A DNA stretch of 64,000 nucleotides, taken from Marinicella litoralis. GTDB lineage: Bacteria; Pseudomonadota; Gammaproteobacteria; Xanthomonadales; Marinicellaceae. Made by a program: the position numbers and the translations under genes. The stretch's first letter is position 1. Every line of letters begins with the position of its first letter. Positions 27,744 through 36,872 of this stretch are shown here, one piece after another. Where the stretch lies: positions 28,958-92,957 of the forward strand of contig NZ_NIHB01000001.1 of the NCBI RefSeq assembly GCF_002591915.1, given 5' to 3'. The notes beneath the pieces were generated by a model. The model had not been told where the DNA came from, ran no database searches, and was given only the letters and a program-made list of their open reading frames with translations.

Positions 27744-28270
27744 AAAACCGCAATTGCTTCGCAGTATAAAATGAGTTTTATCTGACAAGCTTCGCTTGCC
27801 AACCTAAAACATACTTTGTTTACTATGGAACAATAAGCCTACAGGAATGTAGGTTGCAGCTGAAGCTGTTGGCCTACATGGATGTAGGTCTGCAGTGGTG
27901 GTTCATAACATTTAATCCATCAAGTCGGCTGTATTACATGACCTGACTTCGCTCATCAACTGAAAATATAATTGGATGGCTTCTATAGCAGCCTATCAGT
28001 TTCGCTGAAAACCGCAATGGCTTCGCAGTATAATATGAGTTTTATCTGACAAGCTTCGCTTGCCAACCTAAAACATACTTTGTTTACTATGGAACAATAA
28101 GCCTACAGGAATGTAGGTTGCAGCTGAAGCTGTTGGCCTACATGGATGTAGGTCTGCAGTGGTGGTTCATAACATTTAATCCATCAAGTCGGCTGTATTA
28201 CACGACCTTGCCTTCGCTCATCAACTGAAAATATAATTGGATGGCTTCTATAGCAGCCTATCAGTTTCGC
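27744..28270. repeat. 264-bp tandem duplication in a non-coding zone
   Basis: Two head-to-tail copies, 27744-28007 and 28008-28270, differ by a few substitutions and one 1-base indel (near 28207). Each copy holds hairpins CAAGC-TTC-GCTTG, CCTACA-GGAA-TGTAGG and CCTACA-TGGA-TGTAGG. The CCTACA-N4-TGTAGG element also occurs in the 110-bp repeat zone at 18692-18711. No gene is supported between slyD and 28334. Confidence 0.88.
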
Positions 28271-28333
28271 AGCCTTTGATGAATTTTCAAACTTGCGCTT
28301 GGTATTCAAGCATTATCTACAACATGCAACTCA

Positions 28334-30385
28334 TCACAAATCACAAGTGATGCCTGCAGGTTGGGTCAATCGAACATGGTTTAATTCACCACTGCCATAG
28401 CCTGAAACCGTTGAATGGTAACTGATGTCTATCTCATTGCAGCCAGGTTTGTGAGTGATTGTCACCTCTCCCCAAGATGAAAACTGGATTTCATTGCTGT
28501 TGAATTGACTGCCAAAACCAGTGGTTGCTGTCGGATACAACATGTTGGCGGTGATGGTGTTGCCATTGATGCTGGCACCAGAACCAACCAACCAAAACTG
28601 TTCGCCTGATGGGGTATAGGTATAGAAGAACACCACCGCGGTGTTGTCATCAATCACATCAATGAAAATACCCTCTCCTGATCGTTGTGGATCAAAAAAC
28701 GAACCTGATCGTCCGATTTTTTCTGAGGGCTGGGTTTGTGCACAAGTCAACAAGCGTGAAAGTGTGAAAGCTTCAACCAATAAGTTTTCCAGTGGTTCCT
28801 CCATTTCTTTGTTACTTTCAAAAACCATGCGACCTGGCTTATCAGTGGCCTCACAATCAGGGAACACCAATGACATGCTGCCAACGAATTCGTTCTGAAT
28901 GTTACTGGCATCAAAGGCCGCTCCAAAAGCACCGCCACTTGCCCGATACACTTCATCAATAACGATGGAATTACCCATTCGACTGCCACTGCCAACAAAC
29001 CACATCAAATCAGTCTGATTTGGGTGATAAGTAAACATCGCCACCAGAGCACTGTCATCACCCAACATTTCAACATGAACCCCTTCACCATTTCTGTCGG
29101 TATCAAAATACAATCCACTTTGTGCTTCGGTTATGTCTGGGCCACCTTGGACTTCATAGTAACCCATGTCGCATTCAAACACGCCATCACCATTGGCATC
29201 TTGAGGTCGTCCCAAACCCCTGGCGTCGATATAACCACAAGGCAAATAATCAACACCATCAGGATTGTCTTGCATCATCGAGGCACCCGCATCAATCGCT
29301 GGTGAACCGGCTTTAAGTGCAATCACATCATGTTCATCCGGTAGGTTAACCATCGGATCGGTATCAGGTAAATCTGTACTTTGGTCCAAGCCACAACTGT
29401 TTTCAGTTGAAATGTTATAGCCCAATGAATGAAACGCATCGGTGCCAAAATCATTGCACAAGGCTTTTAGAATACCTGATGTCTTGTTGTTAGTACTGGT
29501 TGAAATCGCATCAAACAGATTGCCAAAAAAATTGATGGTGTCGGTTGAATCAAATATGTCTCCCCTGCCAACAACACTGTTGTTTCTGAAAGACATTCGA
29601 CCCCTTGGGTTTTCAAATAACACATTGTTGCAGTCAGCAGAAAATGTGTTGTTTTCTACCGTCAAGGTTGAAAATGTGGCATTGATGGAGGAGTTTAAAT
29701 TCAGGTCGCAACCAAAAACACCGGCTGAATTATCAGCAAAAACCTGATGTTTAATCACTGCCCTGGATTGTCCTTGGATGCTGATGGCTCCACCAACAGT
29801 ACCCGCTCTGTTTTCTCTGAATTCACCACCAAAATCGTTTCTGTAACCAAAAGTATTTATACACATCAGTTCTGATTCACCACCCATGTAAATGGCGCCA
29901 CCTTCCCCAGAAGCAAAATTATTGCGAAAGTTGGTGCCCCTACATTGCACGGTTGTCTCATCGCCAGCCAAGATGGCCCCGCCATTGCCATTCACCGAAA
30001 AGCTTTCAACATTGATAAAACCATTCATACCTAATCGACCGTGGCCCGATACCTCAAGCAATCTAAACTGAGGGGCATTGATGTCTCGCTTCAATGTGAT
30101 TCTGTTTTGCGCCGCAGGCGTTGTAACGATTTGAACCACGCTAGAAATCACCGGCAAGGCATTGTCGGTTCCCATATAAGCTTCAGTGAATGTAAACGAG
30201 GTTTCTCCTGCAGGACCGGGTTGAATGAAAATTTTCGCAGCAGCCGTATTGTTATTGGCACTTTCTATGGCTGCTATCAGCCCTTGGTTGTCGCCGGCAT
30301 TGACCACAAATATTTGGGTGTTGTCCTGCGCTTGAGTGCATTGAATGAAAAACATGAAAATGAAGCTGATGAAAATTTTATACAT
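28334..30385 (-). CDS. secreted right-handed beta-helix protein with duplicated C-terminal domain
   Basis: A 683-residue exported protein. Signal peptide MYKIFISFIFMFFIQCTQA; residues about 100-300 form short parallel beta-helix turns (SGEGGAIYMGGES, GTVGGAISIQGQS) typical of polymorphic outer-membrane/adhesin repeats; LKAGSPAIDAG near 355 is the choice-of-anchor style module. The last 270 residues hold two copies of a roughly 100-residue domain starting G-x-YFD-x-x-R-x-GEG (about 418 and 568), each with a WFVGSG/WLVGSG core. No autotransporter barrel or LPXTG-like tail is seen. It probably acts on the cell surface or outside; the ligand is unknown. Confidence 0.8.
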   Translation of the reverse strand: MYKIFISFIFMFFIQCTQAQDNTQIFVVNAGDNQGLIAAIESANNNTAAAKIFIQPGPAGETSFTFTEAYMGTDNALPVISSVVQIVTTPAAQNRITLKRDINAPQFRLLEVSGHGRLGMNGFINVESFSVNGNGGAILAGDETTVQCRGTNFRNNFASGEGGAIYMGGESELMCINTFGYRNDFGGEFRENRAGTVGGAISIQGQSRAVIKHQVFADNSAGVFGCDLNLNSSINATFSTLTVENNTFSADCNNVLFENPRGRMSFRNNSVVGRGDIFDSTDTINFFGNLFDAISTSTNNKTSGILKALCNDFGTDAFHSLGYNISTENSCGLDQSTDLPDTDPMVNLPDEHDVIALKAGSPAIDAGASMMQDNPDGVDYLPCGYIDARGLGRPQDANGDGVFECDMGYYEVQGGPDITEAQSGLYFDTDRNGEGVHVEMLGDDSALVAMFTYHPNQTDLMWFVGSGSRMGNSIVIDEVYRASGGAFGAAFDASNIQNEFVGSMSLVFPDCEATDKPGRMVFESNKEMEEPLENLLVEAFTLSRLLTCAQTQPSEKIGRSGSFFDPQRSGEGIFIDVIDDNTAVVFFYTYTPSGEQFWLVGSGASINGNTITANMLYPTATTGFGSQFNSNEIQFSSWGEVTITHKPGCNEIDISYHSTVSGYGSGELNHVRLTQPAGITCDL

Positions 30386-30533
30386 GTGTTGATCCTTTAA
30401 AATGGAAGCTACTAATGTATGCGTAAATAAGCCTTGAATCGCGCCATATTTTTGATCAAATCAATTTACTTTGCTCGTTGACTACGCATCCACTGTGGTT
30501 GGCTTATCATTATACAGAAAATCAATCAGGCAT

Positions 30534-30572
30534 AAAAAAACCAAGAATGATGCTCAGATCTCTTGGTTTTTC
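30534..30572 (-). terminator. rho-independent terminator of the ECF-HEAT operon
   Basis: AAAACCAAGA (30537-30546) pairs with TCTTGGTTTT (30561-30570), with a T-tract on the minus strand. It lies about 20 bases past the stop of the 398-residue HEAT protein gene. Confidence 0.8.
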
Positions 30573-30592
30573 AAGCATTGAAAGGTATTTGT

Positions 30593-31789
30593 TTACAATA
30601 ACTGCGCCAATTTTTCTAAGGTGTCGGCATCATCAGATTGGCTCAACCAAAAAATGGCTTTCTTTTTGATGTTGATGCCAAAGTTCCCTCTGACAATATT
30701 AAACAAGGCTGCAGCGGATTCCTTGGCAGGTAATTGTGACAGCACAAACACTGCATTTTCTTGCTCTGCTTCTGTACCGCCGGCTTTGAGTAAATTCAAC
30801 GCCGCTTTTTTGGCTTGCTGTGGGTTGTTTTGAGCCAACCAAAACAAAGCCTTTTCGCGCACTTCAGCCTCTTTATGGTCTTTAACCAATTGGACCAACA
30901 ATTGATTGGCTTCATCGTTGTTGATTTGTGACAATGAAAATATGGTTTTTTCTTTGATGTTTGCACTGTCAGAGGTATTCAGCATATCAAGTAAAAAAGC
31001 AGGCAAGTCAGCCACATCATCGGCTTGACTGAGCCAAAAAATGGCGTCAAGCTGTTGTTCTTGGTCTTGGTCATGTTGGGCGATTTGTTGCAACAGTTTT
31101 ACCGCGTCTTCATGTTGATTCTGACTCAAAGCAAAGTTCACTTTTCGTCTGATTTCACCCACTGGCATGTCCTGATACAATGACTTTAAATAGGCGAAGC
31201 CGTCTTGCTGCCTTTGACCCAACCAGAAAACCGCTTGCTCTGAAGTATCACCGGCATTGGCTTCGGCCAATTCAAACAAAGTGATTGCTGCCTGTTTTCC
31301 TTGGTGTAGGCTCAATGCATACAATCCACCTGTTTCATTTTTATCTTGCTCAGCCACCACCTGGTCTTTGAGCCATTGAATGCTTTGCTGACCAGAAACT
31401 CCATCCAACCAATCGATGGTTAAGCCTTTTGCGGTGACCTCACAGTAATCACCAACAGGCATGATGCGGGTAACCTTTCCTTGATTGAGGTGCACAAACA
31501 CATGGATGTTTTCCGTGGTCGGGCTTTGGCTGCTGGAACCAAAACCATGCTGGGTTTTATTTAAATCACAAACGGCTTGATAACCTTGATTGAAACAACA
31601 CATGGAAGCGGTATTTTCTGTCGCTGGAACGCTGTAAGCAAACCATTGATTTGCTGATTGTTGATTCACGTATGGCTGTATTTGACTGGACACTATGTTG
31701 ACGTTTAAATTTTTAAAAACGGGTGCAGTTGAGTTGGACCATACAGGGCTTGTAGCCAACAGCAGTAAATATATCATTGGTTTTTTCAT
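30593..31789 (-). CDS. secreted HEAT-repeat protein (398 aa), last gene of ECF operon 2
   Basis: Signal peptide MKKPMIYLLLLATSPVWS, then a unique N-terminal domain (about 20-170) containing four cysteines (ASMCCFNQGYQAVCDLNK, DYCEV), and from about 180 to the end a run of HEAT-like helical repeats of about 30-37 residues with the recurring signature KKAIFWLSQ / EKALFWLAQ / EQAVFWLGQ. HEAT arrays bind protein partners. It lies 69 bases past the longer HEAT protein, in an operon led by a sigma factor. Function unknown; a periplasmic sensor or effector role is inferred from context. Confidence 0.75.
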   Translation of the reverse strand: MKKPMIYLLLLATSPVWSNSTAPVFKNLNVNIVSSQIQPYVNQQSANQWFAYSVPATENTASMCCFNQGYQAVCDLNKTQHGFGSSSQSPTTENIHVFVHLNQGKVTRIMPVGDYCEVTAKGLTIDWLDGVSGQQSIQWLKDQVVAEQDKNETGGLYALSLHQGKQAAITLFELAEANAGDTSEQAVFWLGQRQQDGFAYLKSLYQDMPVGEIRRKVNFALSQNQHEDAVKLLQQIAQHDQDQEQQLDAIFWLSQADDVADLPAFLLDMLNTSDSANIKEKTIFSLSQINNDEANQLLVQLVKDHKEAEVREKALFWLAQNNPQQAKKAALNLLKAGGTEAEQENAVFVLSQLPAKESAAALFNIVRGNFGINIKKKAIFWLSQSDDADTLEKLAQLL

Positions 31790-31858
31790 GTTATTCTCCG
31801 GCTGGGGTTGAGTCCTAAAGCCTCAACCCCTGTTATTATTTGAATGTTATATACACCC

Positions 31859-33403
31859 TCAATCTTCGATGGCATCAAGCAATGCATCAGAATCAGTGAT
31901 GGCTATGGTTTGGATGATTTGTTTCTTAACTTCATGATCAGTTTCTGATTTCAAGAGCTTAATCATCACTTTGACGTTGTCTTGCATCATCAATGCTTGC
32001 AACACAGCTGCTTTGACATTGGCATTTCCTGCATTGAATCTTTCGATCAAAAAGTCTTCATCCAAGGCTTCTGAAGTCATACCAAAGGCATGAAAGAATG
32101 CCTCATCATTGGCTATACTTGGGTCTTTTCTATACAGCTCCATCAACACATCAACGGCATCCATGGCTCCCAGTTGGTGAATGATGGCTTGTTTGGTATC
32201 TGAGTCAGTCTCTAAGGCATACAGGTCACGAACTTGGCTGACCGCATCCATGGCCATCAAGGCATTCAACAAACTGTGTTTGCGTTCTTTGCTGGTCTCA
32301 GATTTAATCAAACCCACAATCAAATCAGGGTCGACATCGGTCGCTATAAAGACATTTGAAATGATGTCTTTTTCAGATGAGTCCTTGGCCTTTTGGTACA
32401 ATTGAACCAAATAGTCACCCATGCCTTCATCATCAACCATGATCAACGAATGGATGGCTTGGTTTCGCACTTCTTGATTGGTTTCATGATCGATGACTTC
32501 ATACAAATAGCCCGCTTCACCGGACAACGCCAAGGCTTCTAAAATGGCTCGTTTTTGATCACCACGTGACGCTTTATACATGTCTTTCAATGCGGCGGAC
32601 TCACCTTTGATGCCCAGCATTTGAATCATGTAAAGACTCAAGTCTTCATCTTTTTCTTGCTTCATCAATTTCAGTAATTGAGTGCTGTCATCATGGTGAA
32701 TAAAGCTTTGAATGATGGCGCCTTTGATGTCCTTACTGCTGCTTTTTTCATACAGTTTGGCCAGCTTGTTTCGACTGGCTGCACCACTTCGTAGGCTCAA
32801 CATTTGAATCGCTTGGTGTTGTAATCCTTCGTTTGTTTCACTTTCAATAAAGCGAAACAAATAATCAACCACTGCTTCATGGTCGCTTAAACCCAGCAAC
32901 TGAATGGCATTCATTTTGGTCCTTTCAGAGTCTGATTCCTCAAGCATTTTATACACTTTGGGCAAGGCTTTTTCAGGGTTGTTGAACATGATTTGCTGTA
33001 AGGTAAATAATTTCAACTCTTCATCCAAAGCGTCTTGATACGTGACACTTTCTCCCCCATCACCATTTTCATACAACAACACTTTGGCATCATCAACCCA
33101 TTGACTGTCTGGGTAACTGCTGATCAGTTTTTCCAACAACCTTTTGGCCTGAGCCTTTTGTCTGATTTTGTAATGTGAATAAGCTTCCCAATACATGGAT
33201 GCTTCCTTCAAGCGTTTATTGTTGGCTGCCTGTTGAAATGATTCAATGGCATCACGCCAATCTTTACTTTGAATGGATATTTTGCCGAATTCATAAGCTT
33301 CCTTGGCTGCCAGTTCTTTGTTATTGTCCTGATCATCTGCATAGACATTGAATTGACATAACATCAGTCCAATGATGAATGATTTTTTAATTTTGTTTAG
33401 CAT
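31859..33403 (-). CDS. secreted TPR/HEAT-repeat protein (514 aa)
   Basis: Signal peptide MLNKIKKSFIIGLMLCQFNVYA; a TPR-like N-terminal part (about 30-115) with SIQSKDWRDAIESFQQAANN and LLEKLISSYPDSQWVDDA, then about eleven HEAT-like repeats of about 31 residues to the end (LYEKSSSKDIKGAIIQSFIH, LYQKAKDSSEKDIISNVFIA and similar). No catalytic motif. It begins 10 bases after the anti-sigma-like gene, so the sigma/anti-sigma pair and this protein are certainly co-transcribed. A scaffold that senses envelope state is a reasonable guess. Confidence 0.78.
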   Translation of the reverse strand: MLNKIKKSFIIGLMLCQFNVYADDQDNNKELAAKEAYEFGKISIQSKDWRDAIESFQQAANNKRLKEASMYWEAYSHYKIRQKAQAKRLLEKLISSYPDSQWVDDAKVLLYENGDGGESVTYQDALDEELKLFTLQQIMFNNPEKALPKVYKMLEESDSERTKMNAIQLLGLSDHEAVVDYLFRFIESETNEGLQHQAIQMLSLRSGAASRNKLAKLYEKSSSKDIKGAIIQSFIHHDDSTQLLKLMKQEKDEDLSLYMIQMLGIKGESAALKDMYKASRGDQKRAILEALALSGEAGYLYEVIDHETNQEVRNQAIHSLIMVDDEGMGDYLVQLYQKAKDSSEKDIISNVFIATDVDPDLIVGLIKSETSKERKHSLLNALMAMDAVSQVRDLYALETDSDTKQAIIHQLGAMDAVDVLMELYRKDPSIANDEAFFHAFGMTSEALDEDFLIERFNAGNANVKAAVLQALMMQDNVKVMIKLLKSETDHEVKKQIIQTIAITDSDALLDAIED

Positions 33404-33413
33404 GTGTCTGCTC

Positions 33414-34163
33414 CTAAATAATGTCGTTTTTTTGGGCCAATTGCTGTTTCATCACTTTGATTTGAAACATCAGGTCATTTGATTTTGAATCGCTGACCCA
33501 ATTGGCTTGGGGTTGTTTGCCATGGGTTTGTTCTGAGGGGTTTGGTGCGCTGCCGTTGGCATATTCCAACAATATCGGCTCCAAATCTTGCAAAAGTTGA
33601 CTGGTAAAATGACCCTTGTGATTGGCCAAGGCTTGTTTAAATATTCGGTTAGATGATAATAACCTTTGAGCCGTTACCTGACTGTTGTAGCTGCCATTGT
33701 CATTACTCACTTGGGTTAAAAACACCTCGCTTTGAGTCAAATGCAATTGAATGTTTTGTGCCAACAACAGTTCTTGTAATTCACTGCCGATGATTTCATT
33801 GTTTTGATTGCGACCGGTATAAAAAGCCAGTAAAACCAATGCCATGATGGTGGCAAAGCTTGCCAATGAGTACTGAGGCACCAAAAACATGTTTTTCAGC
33901 GATGGTAACCAGGCTGAAACACCTGATTTTGGTTTGACTTCTTCAGCCACCAATTTATCAGCGATTTGATGCCACAATTGTTGACCATAATCTTCAGGCA
34001 AATCATGTTGTTTCTGTTGTAGCGTTTCTATGGCATTCATGTCTGCCTCCAGTTGATCCAGCTGATCACAGCGTGCTGGTGAGCTCAAACATTGATCAAT
34101 GTCTTTTTGCTGGGCTTCATTGAAATAAATCATCAGTAATTTTTCATCTTCTGTGGATTTCAT
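33414..34163 (-). CDS. membrane-anchored putative anti-sigma factor (249 aa)
   Basis: Cytoplasmic N-terminal part (about 1-90) rich in Gln/Asp with an LWHQIADKL helix, one span at about 97-117 (SLASFATIMALVLLAFYTG), and a periplasmic C-terminal part of 130 residues. Its ATG overlaps the TGA of the ECF sigma gene (ATGA), the usual arrangement of sigma/anti-sigma pairs. No ZAS-type zinc motif is visible. The assignment is mainly from topology and position. Confidence 0.72.
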   Translation of the reverse strand: MKSTEDEKLLMIYFNEAQQKDIDQCLSSPARCDQLDQLEADMNAIETLQQKQHDLPEDYGQQLWHQIADKLVAEEVKPKSGVSAWLPSLKNMFLVPQYSLASFATIMALVLLAFYTGRNQNNEIIGSELQELLLAQNIQLHLTQSEVFLTQVSNDNGSYNSQVTAQRLLSSNRIFKQALANHKGHFTSQLLQDLEPILLEYANGSAPNPSEQTHGKQPQANWVSDSKSNDLMFQIKVMKQQLAQKNDII

Positions 34164-34711
34164 GCGCTCACCTCTGTGGTTAATTGTTTGCGTAGTTTTT
34201 GTACGGCTCGGAATATGGTTTGTTTACAGGCGTTGTTTTTAATGTTCAAAACCTGAGCGGTTTCGTCAATTGAATAGCCCTGATGGTGTTTCATGGTAAT
34301 CGCCAACCTTTCCACATCACTGAGGTCCGACATGGCATCACTGAGGCGGCGATTCAAATCCAATCGATCACCGGTGTCCATGCTGTGATCGGTGATTTCC
34401 CGTTGGGCACCCTCTTCATCCAAAGATTGGGCCATTTGACGGTTGGCCTTACGCAAATAGTCAATCGCACTGTTGGTGGTGATGCGCAACAACCAAGTTG
34501 AAAACTTGGCTTGTGCCTGATACCTGCCAATCGCTTGGAAAGCTTTGATAAAAGTTTCCTGGGCAATGTCTTCGGCATAACTGGCATCAGCCGTATACCT
34601 ATAAGCCAATCGATTAACGGCTTGGGCATAATGTAAGACAATCAGCCGAAATGCATTCTTGTCACCTGCAGTGGCATTTTTTACCGTTTTGTCATCGATT
34701 TCGTTCATCAT
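34160..34711 (-). CDS. ECF RNA polymerase sigma factor (RpoE-like)
   Basis: A 183-residue sigma factor. Region 2 at about 15-85 (FRLIVLHYAQAVNRLAYRYT ... YAEDIAQETFIKAFQAIGRY ... FSTWLLRITTNSAIDYLRK) and region 4 at about 125-178 (LSDVERLAITMKHHQGYSID ... ACKQTIFRAVQKLRKQL). It heads the four-gene unit sigma, anti-sigma, HEAT 514, HEAT 398. It most resembles the RpoE-like ECF group. Divergent from the DUF4166 gene with 130 bases between; autoregulation is likely but no target motif is clear. Confidence 0.9.
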   Translation of the reverse strand: MMNEIDDKTVKNATAGDKNAFRLIVLHYAQAVNRLAYRYTADASYAEDIAQETFIKAFQAIGRYQAQAKFSTWLLRITTNSAIDYLRKANRQMAQSLDEEGAQREITDHSMDTGDRLDLNRRLSDAMSDLSDVERLAITMKHHQGYSIDETAQVLNIKNNACKQTIFRAVQKLRKQLTTEVSA

Positions 34712-34840
34712 GTCAGCTTAAACGCAGTCTGTTTGGATTTGGTTATTATTTATTTTAAATATTTTCATTCCCATTGACAGGGATTCCTGGCTGTAGCGCA
34801 ATTGTTGTACAATGGCACCATCATTCAAAGCAGTGATTCC

Positions 34841-35446
34841 ATGCAAAAACACAACACCATCAAATGGCACCTTGGCCACAACTGGCATCAACTGCATCCC
34901 AATGTTCAACGTCGATTTAACCGCTTACCCACCGAACAGAACCCAATCATTTATCAAGGCACAATGGAAACAGTTCAGTGCTCCAAAGCAGGTTGGCTGT
35001 TTGCCTTTTTAACCAAAATAATCGGCAACCCATTGAGTCCGCATCAAGGCACAGATGTGCCCATGGAAGTCAAGCTCACCAGCCGAGAAAACCAAGCAGG
35101 GGTTTATTGGCAGCGCACATATCATTTTCTCAACCAAGCACCCTTCCAAGTCACCTCAGTAAAAAAAGATGACCATGGAAGAATGATGGAAATGGTGGGT
35201 GGTGGTTTTGGTATGTTTTTAGACGTGTTAGCGGAAAATGGCGAATTACATTTCAAAAGTACGCGATACTTCTGGAAGTTCATCCATTGGTATGTGCCTT
35301 TGCCTCATTGGTTGAGTCCTGGTAAAACACACGTCATCCATCAAGATTTGGGCGCCGGTGAATTTAGATTCACCATCACCATGAATCACAGCCTATTGGG
35401 CCAAACCTTCTACCAAACCGGTGTTTTTCATGAAGCAAACAAATAA
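34841..35446 (+). CDS. DUF4166 domain protein
   Basis: A 201-residue protein covering a whole DUF4166 domain: LHPNVQRRF near the start, YQGTMETVQCSKAGWLFAFL, the RENQAGVYWQRTYHF strand, GGGFGMFLDVLAENGELHFK and PLPHWLSPGKTHVIHQDLG. No signal peptide or strong membrane span. ATG 34841 gives the length of the domain; a longer TTG start at 34802 is possible. Its last 17 bases overlap the next gene, whose product is a saccharopine-dehydrogenase-like oxidoreductase; the same two domains are found fused in some bacteria (from memory), which suggests they work together. Confidence 0.78.
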   Translation: MQKHNTIKWHLGHNWHQLHPNVQRRFNRLPTEQNPIIYQGTMETVQCSKAGWLFAFLTKIIGNPLSPHQGTDVPMEVKLTSRENQAGVYWQRTYHFLNQAPFQVTSVKKDDHGRMMEMVGGGFGMFLDVLAENGELHFKSTRYFWKFIHWYVPLPHWLSPGKTHVIHQDLGAGEFRFTITMNHSLLGQTFYQTGVFHEANK

Positions 35447-36551
35447 GCAGCAACGGATTTTGGTGCTGGGCGGTTATGGCACTTTTGGTCGTCGCATCGT
35501 GAAGGCTTTATGCTCCAAAGGTTTTACCCTTTTTGTCAATGGCAGAAATAAAACCAAAGCTCAAGTTTTGCTGGAGAACATCCTCAAACAACAACCAGAT
35601 GCCAAAGTCATGGACGCTTGTTTTGACGTATTTGTGGAATTGAAGACTCATCTGGAAAAAATCAAACCTGACTTGGTCATCCACTGTTGTGGTCCATTTC
35701 AAGACCAAGACACCGCCATAGCACAAACCATCATCACTGCAGGCATCCACTACATAGACCTGGCTGATGGTCGAGCGTATTGTCAAAATATACTTAAGCT
35801 CAACAGCCTGGCAGAACAAAACCAAGTAACGGCCATAACCGGCGCCAGTACGGTGCCTACCTTGTCTTCCGCCGTGTTGCTACACTTACAAAAAACCTTT
35901 CACATCAAATCGTTTGAATCCGTTCGAATCGGTATTTCGCCCGGACAAAAAACCAGCCGTGGTCTGGCCACCACCCAAGCCGTGTTGTCATATGTGGGTC
36001 AACCATTGAAACCGTGGCCAGGACTGAACAAAACCAAATTTGGCTGGCAAGACACCTATTTACAACCCTATCCTGGGATAAAAAACCGACTGATGGGCAA
36101 CTGTGAAGCGGCGGATTTGGATTTGCTACATCAACACTTCCCGATTAACAAGCTGAGTTTTTCTGCCGGCATGGAAAGTAAGCTGTTACACGGTTTGATC
36201 TGGTTTTGTTCATGGATGGTAAGGCTGGGACTGCCGCTGAAATTGGCAGATCATGGGGCACGATTGTTGTCTGTCAGTCGTTGGTTTGATTTTTTGGGGG
36301 GCCACGATGGCGGCATGCATGTTGAGATCAAAGCATTGGATCATCATGGAACTCACATCAGCAAAACCTGGTATGTGATTGCAAAGCACAATGACGGACC
36401 ACAGATTCCATCTATTCCAGCCATTATCTTGGCGGAAAAAATATTGAATCAAAACTTAGCCACAGGCGCCAGAAGCAGTGTCAACCAAGTCAGTCTCACA
36501 GAATACTCAGACGCGTTCCAAGGCCTGGCTATTCAAACCTTGATTCTGTGA
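35430..36551 (+). CDS. saccharopine dehydrogenase-like NAD(P)-binding protein
   Basis: A 373-residue Rossmann oxidoreductase. The dinucleotide motif is VLGGYGTFGRRI at about 12-23, followed by the family blocks NGRNKTKAQVLL, DLVIHCCGPFQDQD, and AGIHYIDLADGRAY, TGASTVPTLSSAVL. The C-terminal half has one hydrophobic segment (about 245-265). ATG 35430 lies inside the 3' end of the DUF4166 gene. The family includes lipid and sterol-related reductases as well as lysine metabolism enzymes, so the substrate cannot be named. Confidence 0.82.
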   Translation: MKQTNKQQRILVLGGYGTFGRRIVKALCSKGFTLFVNGRNKTKAQVLLENILKQQPDAKVMDACFDVFVELKTHLEKIKPDLVIHCCGPFQDQDTAIAQTIITAGIHYIDLADGRAYCQNILKLNSLAEQNQVTAITGASTVPTLSSAVLLHLQKTFHIKSFESVRIGISPGQKTSRGLATTQAVLSYVGQPLKPWPGLNKTKFGWQDTYLQPYPGIKNRLMGNCEAADLDLLHQHFPINKLSFSAGMESKLLHGLIWFCSWMVRLGLPLKLADHGARLLSVSRWFDFLGGHDGGMHVEIKALDHHGTHISKTWYVIAKHNDGPQIPSIPAIILAEKILNQNLATGARSSVNQVSLTEYSDAFQGLAIQTLIL

Positions 36552-36558
36552 CATCGCT

Positions 36559-36711
36559 TTATTTGTTTCTTCTGTCCGAACTTTGCCTGCGATCTGAATT
36601 ACTGTCTTCTTCGCGACTTTCAGCTCTGCGGTCAGTTTGATCACTTCTGCGATTGGCTCGTCTTCGCTCAATCGGTTCGTAACGATATGATTTTTTTGCT
36701 AACTCAAACAT
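36559..36711 (-). CDS. tiny Arg/Asp-rich protein (50 aa) with DRR repeats
   Basis: ATG 36711 to TAA 36559, 50 residues, starting MFELAKKSYRYEPIERRR and carrying DRR three times (DRRAE, DRRQ, DRRNK). No membrane span. It is similar in design to the 63-residue gene 160 bases upstream on the same strand (both begin MF and then run in K/R with spaced DRR motifs), which supports both being real. A weak Shine-Dalgarno (TTAGGG) lies 8-11 bases before the ATG. Function unknown; such disordered charged tails can bind nucleic acid or membrane. Confidence 0.5.
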   Translation of the reverse strand: MFELAKKSYRYEPIERRRANRRSDQTDRRAESREEDSNSDRRQSSDRRNK

Positions 36712-36872
36712 TTTTTAGGCCCTAATATTATTATAATTTGCTCAAACACAACACCAAGATAGATAAACTAACTATTCTCAGCTTAATTAAAAAATACCAC
36801 AGATAGTCAGACTTTTCATTATATTCAGCAAAAACCGCGCAGTTTCTGACACAAAGGACCGCTTATTGATTT

